From Nocardia ninae NBRC 108245 (GTDB lineage: Bacteria; Actinomycetota; Actinomycetes; Mycobacteriales; Mycobacteriaceae), in assembly GCF_007990755.1 (NCBI RefSeq), contig NZ_BJXA01000001.1, positions 248,001-312,000 of the forward strand: a stretch of DNA of 64,000 bases, written 5' to 3'. The notes beneath the pieces were generated by a model, which was not told where the DNA came from, made no database searches, and saw only the letters and a program-made list of their open reading frames with translations. Of this stretch, positions 36,165-45,568 are shown piece after piece. A program made the translations under genes and the position numbers. Within the stretch, counting starts at the first letter, position 1. Each line of letters begins with the position of its first letter.

Positions 36165-37403
36165 CTACAGGCTGATGCCGAGCAGGCCGTCGACAGCCGC
36201 TTTGATCGACGCGGGAGCATCGACATCCGTCCCACCGTAATCCAGCGCTTGACGAGCCCAATTGTCCAGCGCATCCAGCGCTTTCAGCGTATCGAGATCA
36301 TCGGCCAGATGCTGACGGACACGCGCGATGGTGTCGGCGGCCGCGGGCCCTGAGGCGAGGGCGGTCGCGCGACGCCACTGGTCCAGGCGAGTCTTCGCCT
36401 GCTCGAGCACCGCGTCGGTCCACATCCGATCCTGCCGGTAGTGCCCTGCCAGCAGCCCGAGGCGGATGGCGGCCGGGTCCACCCCGCTGCGGCGCAGCGT
36501 GGAGACCAGCACGAGGTTGCCTTTAGACTTCGACATCTTCTCGCCGTCCAGCCCGATCAGGCCGGCGTGCACGTAGTGGCGGGCGAAGCGACGGCCCGCG
36601 ATGAGCGACTCGGCGTGCGCGGCGGAGTACTCGTGGTGCGGGTAGATGAGGTCGCTGCCCCCACCCTGGATGTCGAACTCGGCGCCGATGCGGTTGAGCG
36701 CGATGGCCGAACATTCGATGTGCCAGCCGGGGCGGCCCGCGCCGAACGGGGCGGGCCAGGACGGCTCGCCGGGGCGCTCGGCGCGCCACAGCAGCGCGTC
36801 GATGGTGTCGCGCTTGCCGGGACGGTCCGGGTCGCCGCCGCGTTCGGCGAACAGGCGCTCCATGGTGGCGCGGTCGTAGCCGGATTCGTAGCCGAACTGC
36901 TCGGTGGCGTCGGCGCGAAAGTAGATGTCGGGGAACTCGGCGTCGTCGACGGTGTAGGCGGCGCCGGAGGCCAGCAGCTTCTGCACGAATTCGACGACCT
37001 CGTCGACGGATTCGATGGCGCCGACGTACTCGCGCGGCGGCACGATGCGCAGCGCCGACATGTCCTCGCGGAACAGTTCGATCTCGCGGGTGCCCAGATC
37101 GCGCCAGTCGATGCCGTCGCGTTCGGCCCGTTCGAACAGCGGGTCGTCGACGTCGGTCACGTTCTGCACGTAGTGCACCTCGTGGCCCGAGTCTCGCCAG
37201 AGCCGGTTGACCAGATCGAAGGTCAGGTAAGTGGCGGCGTGACCGAGATGGGTGGCGTCGTAAGGGGTGATCCCGCAGACGTACATGGTGGCGGTGGCAC
37301 CGGGTGTCACCGGCCGCACCTGACGGTCGGCGGTGTCGTACAACCGCAACGGTGGCCCTGCTCCGGGGATGGTGGGTAGGGCTGTATCGGACCAGGACTG
37401 CAT
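36165..37403 (-). CDS. mshC: Mycothiol biosynthesis cysteine ligase MshC
   Basis: About 412 residues, the family's usual length. MshC joins L-cysteine to GlcN-inositol using ATP, the third step of mycothiol synthesis. It is a class I cysteinyl-tRNA synthetase relative: the Zn-ligand Cys and HIGH-like motif appear in [20 protein letters not shown], further Zn ligands in [11 protein letters not shown] and PHHEYS, and the KMSKS loop as [12 protein letters not shown]. It lacks the tRNA-binding C-terminal domain. The ATG at 37403 ([13 protein letters not shown]) matches where MshC proteins begin. The block mshC, SCO1664-family, DUF3090, phosphatase and uppP is conserved in Actinobacteria. Confidence 0.96.
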   Translation of the reverse strand: MQSWSDTALPTIPGAGPPLRLYDTADRQVRPVTPGATATMYVCGITPYDATHLGHAATYLTFDLVNRLWRDSGHEVHYVQNVTDVDDPLFERAERDGIDWRDLGTREIELFREDMSALRIVPPREYVGAIESVDEVVEFVQKLLASGAAYTVDDAEFPDIYFRADATEQFGYESGYDRATMERLFAERGGDPDRPGKRDTIDALLWRAERPGEPSWPAPFGAGRPGWHIECSAIALNRIGAEFDIQGGGSDLIYPHHEYSAAHAESLIAGRRFARHYVHAGLIGLDGEKMSKSKGNLVLVSTLRRSGVDPAAIRLGLLAGHYRQDRMWTDAVLEQAKTRLDQWRRATALASGPAAADTIARVRQHLADDLDTLKALDALDNWARQALDYGGTDVDAPASIKAAVDGLLGISL

Positions 37404-38124
37404 GATTCGAGGGTAAAGGTGTGGTCGAGAGCATCGCTCCCCGCCCCGGTCCAGCGGCCCTGGCAAGCCGCTGACCAGCCACTCCCGACCTGCGTTTTCC
37501 AGCAAATCATGGGATGTCAAGGGTTTCGCTCTCGCAGAATCTGCTGTCGGCCGAGGCGCTCCCGGCGCTGTGGGCAGATCCACTCCCGGCCTCGGTGCGG
37601 CACCGCGCGCCACCGAGTCGACCGCCGACGATATCGTCCCGGCCGCACGAGGGCAACGAGGGATTCCGAGTAGATCGACCCACGTTAGGCACATTGTGCA
37701 GTCCTGCCCGCAGTGCCGAATCGACTGCGCTCGGCACGGTGCACCATCGAGTAGCCGGCGCGTCGCCGCCGTCGACTGCCCCTTGGGTCCGTCGACCTCG
37801 ATCCAGCTCGGCAGCAACACGTTACCGACCACTGTGGCGCGCGGAGTCCCCGAACGTGGTGCGCAAGTCCGTACCCAATGCGGCATCAAATGTGCCACCG
37901 CCCCAACGGCCTTCGAGACCCGACCGCTGACCGCTAGTGGCTTACGGGTTCCTCACCGGTGAGCGATGCCCGGTTCGGACTCTGGCGGGACACCAGCACG
38001 CGACCGAATCACGTTTACCCCCAAGCACAATCCCCGCCGATCCCGAACGAAACCCACCTCGTTCAGCACACAGTGCACCTTCGCACTCATTGCCATTCCC
38101 GAACCGACTCGGCACCAACCAGTT
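37404..38124. other. Gene-free interval
   Basis: About 720 bp upstream of mshC. Open frames in several phases are low-complexity and overlap each other; none has a ribosome binding site with family homology. The mshC promoter is presumably here, but no clear operator is visible. Confidence 0.45.
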
Positions 38125-38928
38125 TCAGAACGCCGGCCACGGAATCGGCCGCGACGTCCGGGGTGTCGGCATCACCGGATCATCGACGAGCTCCTGAGTG
38201 CGATCGATCAGCGCCTCGATCTCGGCATCGGTGATATGCCCGGCGAGCTCGTCCGCGACCGCACCGGGCAGCTCTTTGGCGAACGCGGTGATGTCCTCGA
38301 CGAGCGCGTCACTGAGCGGTTGCCCCGCCCACCCCCACAGCACCGTGCGCAATTTGTGCTCAGTGTGCAAGCAAATGCCGTGGTCGACCCCGTACACCTG
38401 CCCGTCCGTCCCCTCCAACGCGTGCCCGCCTTTGCGGTCCGCGTTGTTCAGCAGCACGTCCAGCACCGCCATCCGTTGCAACCGCGGATCATCGGCGTGG
38501 ATCAGCGACACCTCGTTGCCTGCGGGGTCCTGAGCACGCAACACCTCCCGAAAGCCTTCGGGTACCGCCCCGGGCGGGCACAGGTCGACCAGGTCGAGCC
38601 GGTCACCCTGCTCGGTGTGGTTGTCCACGCCGTCGACCCACCGCTGCACCATGCCGATCCCGTACGGCCCGTCGCGCAGGATCGTCTCCGGAATCACACC
38701 CCAACCGAGCGCGGCGGAGATCCGATACGACGCCACCTCCCGGCCCGCGAGGGTGCCGTCGGGAAAGTCCCACAGCGGTCGCTCGCCACGCACCGGCTTG
38801 TAGACCACCCGGATCGGCGGCTCACCGTCATCGAGGATGTCGCAGACCACGGTCACGTTACTGGCGGTGCTGATCCGACCGATCACCGTCAGCTCGCCGC
38901 TGTGGAACCGGTCCCCGGCCCGCGTCAC
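38125..38928 (-). CDS. SCO1664-family protein (PI3/4-kinase-like fold)
   Basis: 267 residues from a GTG, 3 nt after the DUF3090 stop with GAGGAG within the preceding gene. The core shows kinase-like motifs: VVYKPVRGERPLWDFPDG near residue 43, the Asn/Asp pair in LDVLLNNADRKGGHAL near residue 165 (catalytic-loop-like) and GVDHGICLH (DFG-like metal site). The natural substrate is unknown. It is conserved next to mshC and DUF3090 across Actinobacteria, so a common but undefined role is likely. Confidence 0.88.
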   Translation of the reverse strand: MTRAGDRFHSGELTVIGRISTASNVTVVCDILDDGEPPIRVVYKPVRGERPLWDFPDGTLAGREVASYRISAALGWGVIPETILRDGPYGIGMVQRWVDGVDNHTEQGDRLDLVDLCPPGAVPEGFREVLRAQDPAGNEVSLIHADDPRLQRMAVLDVLLNNADRKGGHALEGTDGQVYGVDHGICLHTEHKLRTVLWGWAGQPLSDALVEDITAFAKELPGAVADELAGHITDAEIEALIDRTQELVDDPVMPTPRTSRPIPWPAF

Positions 38929-38931
38929 CGA

Positions 38932-39516
38932 TCACTCCTCTAGCTCGGCGGCGCCGAAGATGTCGCCGCGTTTGTACCCGTTGGTGCGCACGCACATGTG
39001 CCCACGCGACGACAGCGGCTCCCCGCACAGCGGACACGGCGGACGGCCCGCCGCGATCACCCTCGTTGACCGCAGCGCGAACTCCCGCGCTTGAATCGGG
39101 GTGAGGAACACGCGCACCGCGTCCGGCCCCTCCTCGGTGTCGTCGAGCACCACCGACTCGTCGACCTCGGTCTCGGTGATCGCCAGTAACTCCACCACCA
39201 CCGCGTTCGCGTCGGCGTCCCAGCCGAGCCCCATGGTGCCGACCCGGAACTCCGCATCCACCGGCGTCACCAGCGGCGCGGTATCGCCGATGTCCTCGGC
39301 CTGCGGCGGCACCTCGGCGCCGAAGCGACGGGCCACCTCGTCCAACAGCAGACCCATTCGGTCGGCGAGCACCTTTACCTGCTGCTTCTCCAGCAGCACG
39401 CTGACGACCCGCGGTTCCTGAACGGCCTGCAGATAGAACGCGCGATCGCCCGGCTCACCGACGGTCCCGGCGACGAAACGATCGGGGGTGCGAAATACAT
39501 GGATTGCGCGTGACAC
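38932..39516 (-). CDS. DUF3090 family protein
   Basis: About 194 residues. The GTG at 39516 (MSRAIHVFRTPDRFVAGT) is chosen because AGGAGGT ends just 4 nt upstream; the frame stays open two codons further but that codon overlaps the ribosome binding site. A C-terminal Cys cluster CPLCGEP...GHMC suggests a small zinc site. The function is unknown. It is almost always beside the SCO1664-family gene, and here it is 3 nt from it. Confidence 0.9.
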   Translation of the reverse strand: MSRAIHVFRTPDRFVAGTVGEPGDRAFYLQAVQEPRVVSVLLEKQQVKVLADRMGLLLDEVARRFGAEVPPQAEDIGDTAPLVTPVDAEFRVGTMGLGWDADANAVVVELLAITETEVDESVVLDDTEEGPDAVRVFLTPIQAREFALRSTRVIAAGRPPCPLCGEPLSSRGHMCVRTNGYKRGDIFGAAELEE

Positions 39517-39595
39517 ATGCACCTCCTGATACGTGACCCTGATCGACTACCCACGGCGCTGGGATACAACGCCAACTATCCGTGTACAAGGAATC

Positions 39596-40348
39596 TCAGC
39601 GCTCCGCATTCCCATTATCCGCACTCCCGGTACCACCTAGCTCGCCGCCGGGAACGGGACCGGAGGTATCGACCTCGGCGTCGGGCTTGTCGGAACGGGA
39701 ATCCGGAACGGGGCGTTGCTGATTCGACAGCGCGGACAAATCGGTACCGGTGTCGTTGAGCCGCCACACGTAGGGCGCGGTGGCGGTATAGCGGACAACA
39801 CTGATCGACGCGGGCTCCACCACGATGCGCTGGAACCCGTCCAAGTGAATACCCAATGCGTCGGCAAGTACCGATTTGATGACGTCACCGTGGGTGCAGG
39901 CCACCCAGAGCGTGTCCTGCCCGTGCTGCTCGGCCAACGCCCGATCGTGCTCGCGCAGCGCGGCGACCGCGCGGCTCTGCACCTGCGCCAGTCCCTCACC
40001 GCCCGGAAACACCGCCCCGGACGCGTGCCGCTGCACCACTTTCCACAGCGGTTCGGCGAGCAGCTCGGCGATCGGACGCCCCGTCCATTCGCCGTAATCG
40101 ACCTCGATCAGCCGATCGTCGAACACCGGTTCCAGCCCGAATTTCTCCGCGAGCGGCGCCACCGTTCGCTGACAGCGCAACAGCGGAGAGTGCACAATGC
40201 GTTCGATCGGCAGCCCGGCGAGCCGGTCGGCGACGGCCCTGGCTTGCTCCTCGCCGTGCTCGGTGAGCTCGACGCCGGTACTGCGACCGGCCAGCGTGCG
40301 GGCGGTGTTCGACGTGGAGACTCCGTGGCGGAGCAGAATCACCGTCAT
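39596..40348 (-). CDS. Histidine phosphatase superfamily protein (MSMEG_4193 type)
   Basis: 250 residues. The catalytic RHG motif is at the very start (MTVILLRHGVSTSN), the second catalytic Arg in HSPLLRCQRT, the acid in IEVDYGEWTG and the second His in ACTHGDVIKS. This is a complete phosphoglycerate-mutase-like active site. The last 45 residues (SNQQRPVPDSRSDKPD...) are polar and disordered-looking. The substrate is unknown. It belongs to the mshC-uppP block, between DUF3090 and uppP. Confidence 0.92.
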   Translation of the reverse strand: MTVILLRHGVSTSNTARTLAGRSTGVELTEHGEEQARAVADRLAGLPIERIVHSPLLRCQRTVAPLAEKFGLEPVFDDRLIEVDYGEWTGRPIAELLAEPLWKVVQRHASGAVFPGGEGLAQVQSRAVAALREHDRALAEQHGQDTLWVACTHGDVIKSVLADALGIHLDGFQRIVVEPASISVVRYTATAPYVWRLNDTGTDLSALSNQQRPVPDSRSDKPDAEVDTSGPVPGGELGGTGSADNGNAER

Positions 40349-40442
40349 ACGGTCAGCCTAGTCATGTCGCCGACGAGCCACCGGGCGCCGGCAGTCCCGT
40401 AAGGGTCAGACCGAGCCGTGTCGCCGACTCCACCAGAAATGA

Positions 40443-41384
40443 TCACGTGGCCGACACGACACCTGTGGCCAGCAGACCCATGACAGTCAGACCCAGCACG
40501 ATTCGATAGCCCACGAACCAGTCCAGCGAATGCTTGGCGACGAACTTCAGCAACCACGCCACCGACGCATACCCGACCACGAACGCGAGCAACGTCGCCA
40601 CGATCAGCTGCGCTCCGCTCGCATTGAGCCCCTCACCAGCGGGTTTGAACGCATCCGGGATGCTGAAAAGCCCCGAGGCCGTGACCGCGGGAATCGCCAA
40701 AAGGAACGAGAACCGTACGGACGCTTCACGAGTCAGCCCGAGGAACAGACCGGCCGACGACGTGGCACCCGACCGCGAAACACCGGGAATCAGCGCGAGG
40801 CACTGGGCGAAACCCATCACCAAGCCGTCGCGAGTGGTGAGCTTCTCCAGCGGACGCGCCTTGCGCCCGTAATACTCGGCCGCCGCGATCACCAGCGCGA
40901 ACGCGATGAGCATGAACGAGATCAGCCACAGATTGCGCGCCGCGGTACGGATCACATCCTTGAACAGGAATCCGAGCACGCCGATCGGGATGGTGGCGAT
41001 GATCACATACCAGCCGATCCGGTAGTCCAGCTCGCGCTGCCGCTCGTCGTCGAAGTAGCGGTCGGCCTGCCCCGCCGTCACCACCGGAAGCCGCGTCGTG
41101 ACCTGATCGGTGATCGGCACCGTTTCCCGCACCGTGAGCTTGCGCAGCACCGTGCTGAACCAGGCCTGCAGGATCCGCCAGATGTCCTTGGCGAAATACA
41201 CCAGCACGGCGGCTTCGGTGCCGAGCTGGGTGACGGCGGTGAACGAGGCGCCCGCGTCGTCACCGAAGAACACCCCCGACACGATCCGCAGATGCGCCGA
41301 CGACGAGATCGGCAAGAACTCCGTCAATCCCTGCACCAGGCCGAGCACGAGCGCCTGCACCCAGGTCATCGATTCGCCCGTCAC
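40443..41384 (-). CDS. uppP: Undecaprenyl-diphosphate phosphatase UppP (BacA)
   Basis: About 313 residues, an integral membrane enzyme that recycles undecaprenyl diphosphate for peptidoglycan synthesis. The signatures [21 protein letters not shown] near the N-terminus and [27 protein letters not shown] near residue 190 are the two conserved regions, the second containing the active-site Arg and Ser. The GTG at 41384 is chosen because AGGAGAG lies just upstream; an ATG five codons later is possible. About eight helices are visible. Confidence 0.95.
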   Translation of the reverse strand: MTGESMTWVQALVLGLVQGLTEFLPISSSAHLRIVSGVFFGDDAGASFTAVTQLGTEAAVLVYFAKDIWRILQAWFSTVLRKLTVRETVPITDQVTTRLPVVTAGQADRYFDDERQRELDYRIGWYVIIATIPIGVLGFLFKDVIRTAARNLWLISFMLIAFALVIAAAEYYGRKARPLEKLTTRDGLVMGFAQCLALIPGVSRSGATSSAGLFLGLTREASVRFSFLLAIPAVTASGLFSIPDAFKPAGEGLNASGAQLIVATLLAFVVGYASVAWLLKFVAKHSLDWFVGYRIVLGLTVMGLLATGVVSAT

Positions 41385-41649
41385 GCACTCTCCTGGTGTC
41401 TCATGCCGCCTCCATGTGTTCTTGCCCGAAAGAACTGTTCCGCCTGGGCAATTGGTCATCAGATGGGTCGCACGCGAGTGAGCACCGGCGCAATCCCGCA
41501 GCGACAGTACAGTGTCGCGGACGCGGCGGCATGCCCGCACCGCCTCCGCGCAGCGGGTTCACAGGTATCTCTGACCTGCCACCCAGACATCGTCGACACT
41601 GCCGACCGGAAGCGAATTCGGCAGCCGAGTGGGTAACCGGCCTTCCCGC

Positions 41650-41742
41650 ACGGTGGTTCGTCCGTCACACGACGGGTGGTGCGCCCGTCACGCGACAGGT
41701 AGTGCGCCCGTCACGCGACAGGTGGTGCGCCGCTCCCGCGAC
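41650..41742. repeat. 23-bp tandem repeat, about 4 copies
   Basis: The unit reads CGACAGGTGGTGCGCCCGTC with small variations between copies. It lies in the 440-bp gap between uppP and the aldo/keto reductase gene, about 85 bp before the latter. The rest of that gap shows nothing recognisable. Confidence 0.8.
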
Positions 41743-41824
41743 GCGCGAGCCACTGTGCGGGTAGGCGCCCGGACGCGCGCGCACGCTCTAGGCTTGGCGC
41801 CGTGACGATTGCGCGGACACGGTG

Positions 41825-42796
41825 ATGGAACAGCGGACGGTCGGCCGCAGCGGCCTACGGGTGTCCCGGATAGGGCTTGCGACCCATACCTGGGGTTCGC
41901 ATACGGATGCCGACGAGGCATCGGTGCAGTTGGTGGCATTCGTCGAAGCGGGCGGCACGCTGGTCGACACCTCCCCCGCGTACGCCGGTGGCGGCGCGCA
42001 ACGGATCCTGGCCGAGTTGCTCGGCGATCTCGTCTCCCGCGACGATCTCGTGCTCAGCGGCTGCGCGGGTATCGCACCGCGGGTCACGCCCGCCCCCGCG
42101 GGACCGGCCGTGCCGGACGCGACCACCCGCACCACCATCGACAATTCCCGGCGCGCGCTGCTGCGCCAGCTCGACCGGACGCTGCTCGAATTCGGCACCG
42201 ACCATCTCGACATCTGGAACGTGGCGGTGTGGGATCCACGCACCCCACTGGACGAGGTCGCGGCCACCCTGGACCAGGCGGTGCGCACCGGGAAGGTCCG
42301 CTACGCAGGCGTACGCGGATTCAACGCCTGGCAGCTGGCGAGTTTGGCCGCCATCGCCCCGATCAGCGTCGCGCAGACCCCTTACTCGCTGCTGGCCCGC
42401 GATGCGGAACCCGATTTCGTGCCCGCCGCGCTGCACCACGGAGTCGGCGTGGTGGCCTCGGCGCCGCTCGCCGGTGGCATTCTCACCGGCAAGTATCGCG
42501 ACGGGGTCCCGGCGGATTCACGCGGCGCGGACGAGGCGACCGCGGCCGATATCCGCAGCAGTCTGGACGAGCGCGCGACCCGCGTAGTCGATGCCTTGGT
42601 CACGGCCGCTGACGGTTTAGGTACTTCACCGTTGGCCGTCGCGCTGGCCTGGATCCGGGACCGGCCCGGCGTCGCCAGCATGATCGTCGGTGCCCGCGAT
42701 ATCGGGCAGCTCACCGGTGTGCTCGCCGCCGAGACCCTCGAACTGCCGCGGGCCATCGCGGCCGCACTGGACGATGTCAGTGCGCGCACGGAGTGA
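41825..42796 (+). CDS. Aldo/keto reductase
   Basis: About 323 residues. Start at the ATG at 41825 (MEQRTVGRSGLRVSRIGLATHTWG), with a GTG one codon upstream also possible; no clear ribosome binding site, so the message may be leaderless. The family pattern includes DTSPAYAGGGAQRILAELLG, GTDHLDIWNVAVWDP, the NADPH-binding end LAWIRDRPGVASMIVGARDIGQL and the beta-barrel order. The canonical catalytic Tyr of DxxxxYG is replaced in sequence by DTSPAYAGG, where Tyr is present one step off. The substrate is unknown. Confidence 0.87.
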   Translation: MEQRTVGRSGLRVSRIGLATHTWGSHTDADEASVQLVAFVEAGGTLVDTSPAYAGGGAQRILAELLGDLVSRDDLVLSGCAGIAPRVTPAPAGPAVPDATTRTTIDNSRRALLRQLDRTLLEFGTDHLDIWNVAVWDPRTPLDEVAATLDQAVRTGKVRYAGVRGFNAWQLASLAAIAPISVAQTPYSLLARDAEPDFVPAALHHGVGVVASAPLAGGILTGKYRDGVPADSRGADEATAADIRSSLDERATRVVDALVTAADGLGTSPLAVALAWIRDRPGVASMIVGARDIGQLTGVLAAETLELPRAIAAALDDVSARTE

Positions 42797-43006
42797 GCGA
42801 CTCGGCACCTGACATCGCGCTGAGCCCGGCAGACAGTAGTCCCGGCGGCCGGGCAGCGCGTCCCGCCGACACGGTGGCGCGTCCCGCGCGAGCACAATTC
42901 GCTGCCCCCGCGCACCCGCCGAGGCTCTCGCAAGTTCCCGAGGCTTCCGCGAGCAGCACAGCCGGCGGGGTGCTCGGCGCCGACCCGATGCGTGCCGCTG
43001 CACGAC

Positions 43007-43025
43007 ACGTCTTAGGCTTACCTTC
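43007..43025. promoter_or_regulatory. Possible DtxR/IdeR iron box in front of hmuT
   Basis: The stretch contains TTAGGCTTACCTT, which matches the right half of the iron-box consensus TTAGGTTAGGCTAACCTAA well and the left half poorly. It lies directly before the ATG. DtxR-type control of heme uptake is established in corynebacteria. Confidence 0.4.
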
Positions 43026-44090
43026 ATGAGTGTGACGTCCGGAAATCCGTCCGTCCGAACGCAGTGGACCGCCGGTGTCCGAGCCGGCTGGTCGCGCTGT
43101 GCGCTCGCCGTGCTCGCGCTCACGCTGGTCGCGGCCTCGGCCGCGTGTGGCAACGACAGCGCCGCGACGAGTACCGGACAGCGAGGTCCGGCCACCGCGA
43201 CGCTGGACAGCCTCGACCCGGTGCCGATCGGGCCGGAACCGACGCCGACGCTGCCGGTCACCGTGCGCTCGTTCGACGGTGCCGACGTCACCGTCACCGA
43301 CAGCAGTCGCATCGTCGCCGTCGATCGCAACGGCACCCTCTCGCAGATCGTTTACGCGCTCGGCATGGGATCGAAGCTGGTCGGGCGCAGCAGCGTCGCC
43401 TTTCCCGCCATCCATGACGTACCCAACATGGCGGGCGGCAATGGTTCGCTGAACATGGAAGGCCTACTGGCGCAACGTCCTTCGGTCTTCCTGACCGACA
43501 CCGTCTCGGTCACGCCGCCGCTGCGCGAGCAGTTGCGTGCGGCCGGTGTCACCGTCGTCTTCTTCGATCCCGAGCGCACCATGGACGGTGTGGTCCCGCA
43601 GATCGAGGCCGTCGCCGCCGCGCTCGGCGTGCCCGACCGCGGCAAGGCGCTGGGCCAGCGCACCCGCGCCGAGATCGACGCCGCCACCGCCGCGGTGCCC
43701 AAGCAGGATCCGCCGCTGTCCATCGCGTTCCTCTACCTGCGCAGCACCGCCATCACTATGCTCGCCGGACCTGGGTCCGGCGCGGACTCGCTCATCGCCG
43801 CGCTCGGCGCCAAGGACGCGGGCGCGGCACTGGCCGAACCGTTCGTCACGATCACCAGCGAGGCGATGATCGCCGCGGCGCCCGACCTGCTGCTGGTGAT
43901 GTCGGACGGGTTGAAATCCGTTGGCGGCGTGGACGGTTTGCAGAAGGTGCCCGGCATCGCGCAGACCCCCGCCGGGCGCAACAAGCGCGTGGTGGACATG
44001 TCCGACTCGGTCGTGCTGAGCTTCGGCCCCAACACCGGCCGGGTGATCGCCGCCCTCAGCGAGGCCGTCTACGGCGCTCGGCCCGCATGA
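43026..44090 (+). CDS. hmuT: Heme ABC transporter substrate-binding lipoprotein HmuT
   Basis: 354 residues. The signal peptide ends in the lipobox SAAC (AASAACGNDS), so the binding protein is lipid-anchored outside the membrane. The TroA-like periplasmic-binding fold has VDRNGTLSQIVYALGMGSKLVGRS, SLNMEGLLAQRPSVFLTD and GPNTGRVIAALSEAVYG. It probably binds heme from host or environment and passes it to HmuU. It overlaps hmuU as ATGA, indicating an operon. Confidence 0.88.
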   Translation: MSVTSGNPSVRTQWTAGVRAGWSRCALAVLALTLVAASAACGNDSAATSTGQRGPATATLDSLDPVPIGPEPTPTLPVTVRSFDGADVTVTDSSRIVAVDRNGTLSQIVYALGMGSKLVGRSSVAFPAIHDVPNMAGGNGSLNMEGLLAQRPSVFLTDTVSVTPPLREQLRAAGVTVVFFDPERTMDGVVPQIEAVAAALGVPDRGKALGQRTRAEIDAATAAVPKQDPPLSIAFLYLRSTAITMLAGPGSGADSLIAALGAKDAGAALAEPFVTITSEAMIAAAPDLLLVMSDGLKSVGGVDGLQKVPGIAQTPAGRNKRVVDMSDSVVLSFGPNTGRVIAALSEAVYGARPA

Positions 44091-45184
44091 CCGGAACGGC
44101 CACCACCGAGACCGAACCGCAGGTGACACCCTCCGCACCGAAGTCGCGCGGACGTTCCCGTACGACGTTGGTATTCGCGGTCGCGATCGTCGGACTGATC
44201 GTCCTCGCGTTGGCCTCAGCCGCGATCGGGCAGGTGCCGACCACGCCCGCCGAGGTTGCGGGCAGCGTGTTTCACCGGATCGGGTTGGACTGGGGGCCGA
44301 TGCCCGCGCATCCCGCCGGTGAGGTGACGCTGTGGGAGGTGCGATTCCCCCGGGTGCTGATGGCCATGCTGGTCGGAGCGGCGCTGGCCACCGCGGGCGG
44401 TCTGTTGCAGGGGGTGTTCGCCAATCCGCTTGCCGAGCCTGGTGTTATCGGGGTCTCCGCCGGTGCCGCGGTCGGCGCGGGCACCATGATCGTGATCGGG
44501 GGCGCGTTCGTCGCGGCGTGGTCGGTAGCCGCGGCCGCGTTCGTTGCGGGGTTGGCCACCACGCTGCTGGTGTATCTGCTGGCGCGGTCCAACGGGCGCA
44601 CCGAAGTGGTCACCTTGGTGCTCACCGGTGTGGCTATCAACGCCTTCGCGGGCGGGTTGATCGCGTTCCTACTGTTCGTCGCCACGCCCGCCGCGCGCGA
44701 CCAGATCGTGTTCTGGCAGTTGGGTTCCCTCAACGGCGCGACGTGGGATTCGGTTTACGTCGTCTCGACCCTCACCGCGATCGGCGTCACCGCCGCGATT
44801 CTCATCGCGCCACGGCTCGACCTGCTCGCGCTCGGTGAATCCGCCGCCCGCCACCTCGGCGTCGACGTGGAACGCTTGCGCCGCAACGTCATTCTGGTCG
44901 TCGCCATCCTCGCCACCGCGGGCGTGGCGTTCACCGGCATCGTGCTGTTCGTCGGCCTCATCGTCCCGCACCTGGTCCGCATGCTCGTCGGCCCCGCGCA
45001 CCGCGTACTGATCCCGTTGAGCGCCATCCTCGGTGCCGTCGTCCTACTCGCCGCCGACGTCGCCGCCCGCTCCCTGGTCCGCAACGCCGACCTCCCGCTC
45101 GGCATGCTCACCTCGCTCATCGGCGGGCCGTTCTTCTTCTGGTTGCTGCGTCGCACGCGGGCTCGTGCCGGTGGGTGGGCATGA
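44087..45184 (+). CDS. hmuU: Heme ABC transporter permease HmuU (FecCD family)
   Basis: 365 residues with about ten transmembrane helices. The FecCD signatures are EVRFPRVLMAMLVGAALATAGGLLQGVFANPLAEPGVIGVSAGAAVG and the coupling-helix region GLIVPHLVRMLVGPAHRVLIPLSAILGAVVLLAADVAAR. It starts inside the hmuT stop codon (ATGA), so is translationally coupled to it. It forms the membrane channel for heme with HmuV as ATPase. An unassigned small ORF follows, overlapping its stop. Confidence 0.9.
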   Translation: MTGTATTETEPQVTPSAPKSRGRSRTTLVFAVAIVGLIVLALASAAIGQVPTTPAEVAGSVFHRIGLDWGPMPAHPAGEVTLWEVRFPRVLMAMLVGAALATAGGLLQGVFANPLAEPGVIGVSAGAAVGAGTMIVIGGAFVAAWSVAAAAFVAGLATTLLVYLLARSNGRTEVVTLVLTGVAINAFAGGLIAFLLFVATPAARDQIVFWQLGSLNGATWDSVYVVSTLTAIGVTAAILIAPRLDLLALGESAARHLGVDVERLRRNVILVVAILATAGVAFTGIVLFVGLIVPHLVRMLVGPAHRVLIPLSAILGAVVLLAADVAARSLVRNADLPLGMLTSLIGGPFFFWLLRRTRARAGGWA

Positions 45185-45567
45185 TGCGCGTGGTCGGGCA
45201 TGCGATGGTCGCGCACGCGGTGGAGTTTCGTGAACTGCGGGCCAGCGCAGAGCGGCACGAAATCGGTTGCGGCACTACGCAACTGCATGAGCGGGGCGAC
45301 TATCGAGAGCAGCGCGGATCGACGTCGGTCCCGATCGCCGGCGATGGTTGCTGGGCAGGCTTGTGGCGCACCGCAGCGCTGCCACCGGTGCGGCCCGGTA
45401 CAGATCAGCGCGGCGGCCGATCGGATCGGAGGTGGCGCGTGAGCAGCGAGCGGCGCCTATCGTCGGCGACAGTTCCGCACCAGGCGTGGGGCGCCGCGCA
45501 TTGTGACTACCGGTGCGCCTCGATACGAATGAGTGTGGCGTCCCGGCGGTTCGGAGGTGGCGCGTGA
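45181..45567 (+). CDS. Unassigned small ORF coupled between hmuU and hmuV
   Basis: A 128-codon frame from an ATG overlapping the hmuU stop (ATGA) to a stop overlapping the hmuV GTG (GTGA). The product is Arg/Gly/Ala-rich (RELRASAERHEIG, DRRWRVSSERR, SRRFGGGA) without hydrophobic segments, and resembles no family I recognise. An internal GTG at 45439 has its own GGAGGTGG site, because an 18-bp sequence containing the hmuV ribosome binding site is duplicated at 45426-45443 and 45551-45568. It may be a real coupled gene or an inserted spacer preserving coupling. Confidence 0.35.
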   Translation: MMRVVGHAMVAHAVEFRELRASAERHEIGCGTTQLHERGDYREQRGSTSVPIAGDGCWAGLWRTAALPPVRPGTDQRGGRSDRRWRVSSERRLSSATVPHQAWGAAHCDYRCASIRMSVASRRFGGGA

Positions 45568-45568
45568 G
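45426..45568. repeat. 18-bp direct repeat carrying the hmuV ribosome binding site and start
   Basis: TCGGAGGTGGCGCGTGAG occurs at 45426-45443 and again, identically, at 45551-45568, where it supplies the GGAGG and GTG start of hmuV. The copies are 125 bp apart, not a multiple of three. Confidence 0.85.

Noticed and set aside
34969-36261. Open frames on both strands between the methyltransferase and mshC
   Set aside because: Partly antisense to the methyltransferase, otherwise low-complexity with no domain; treated as non-coding.
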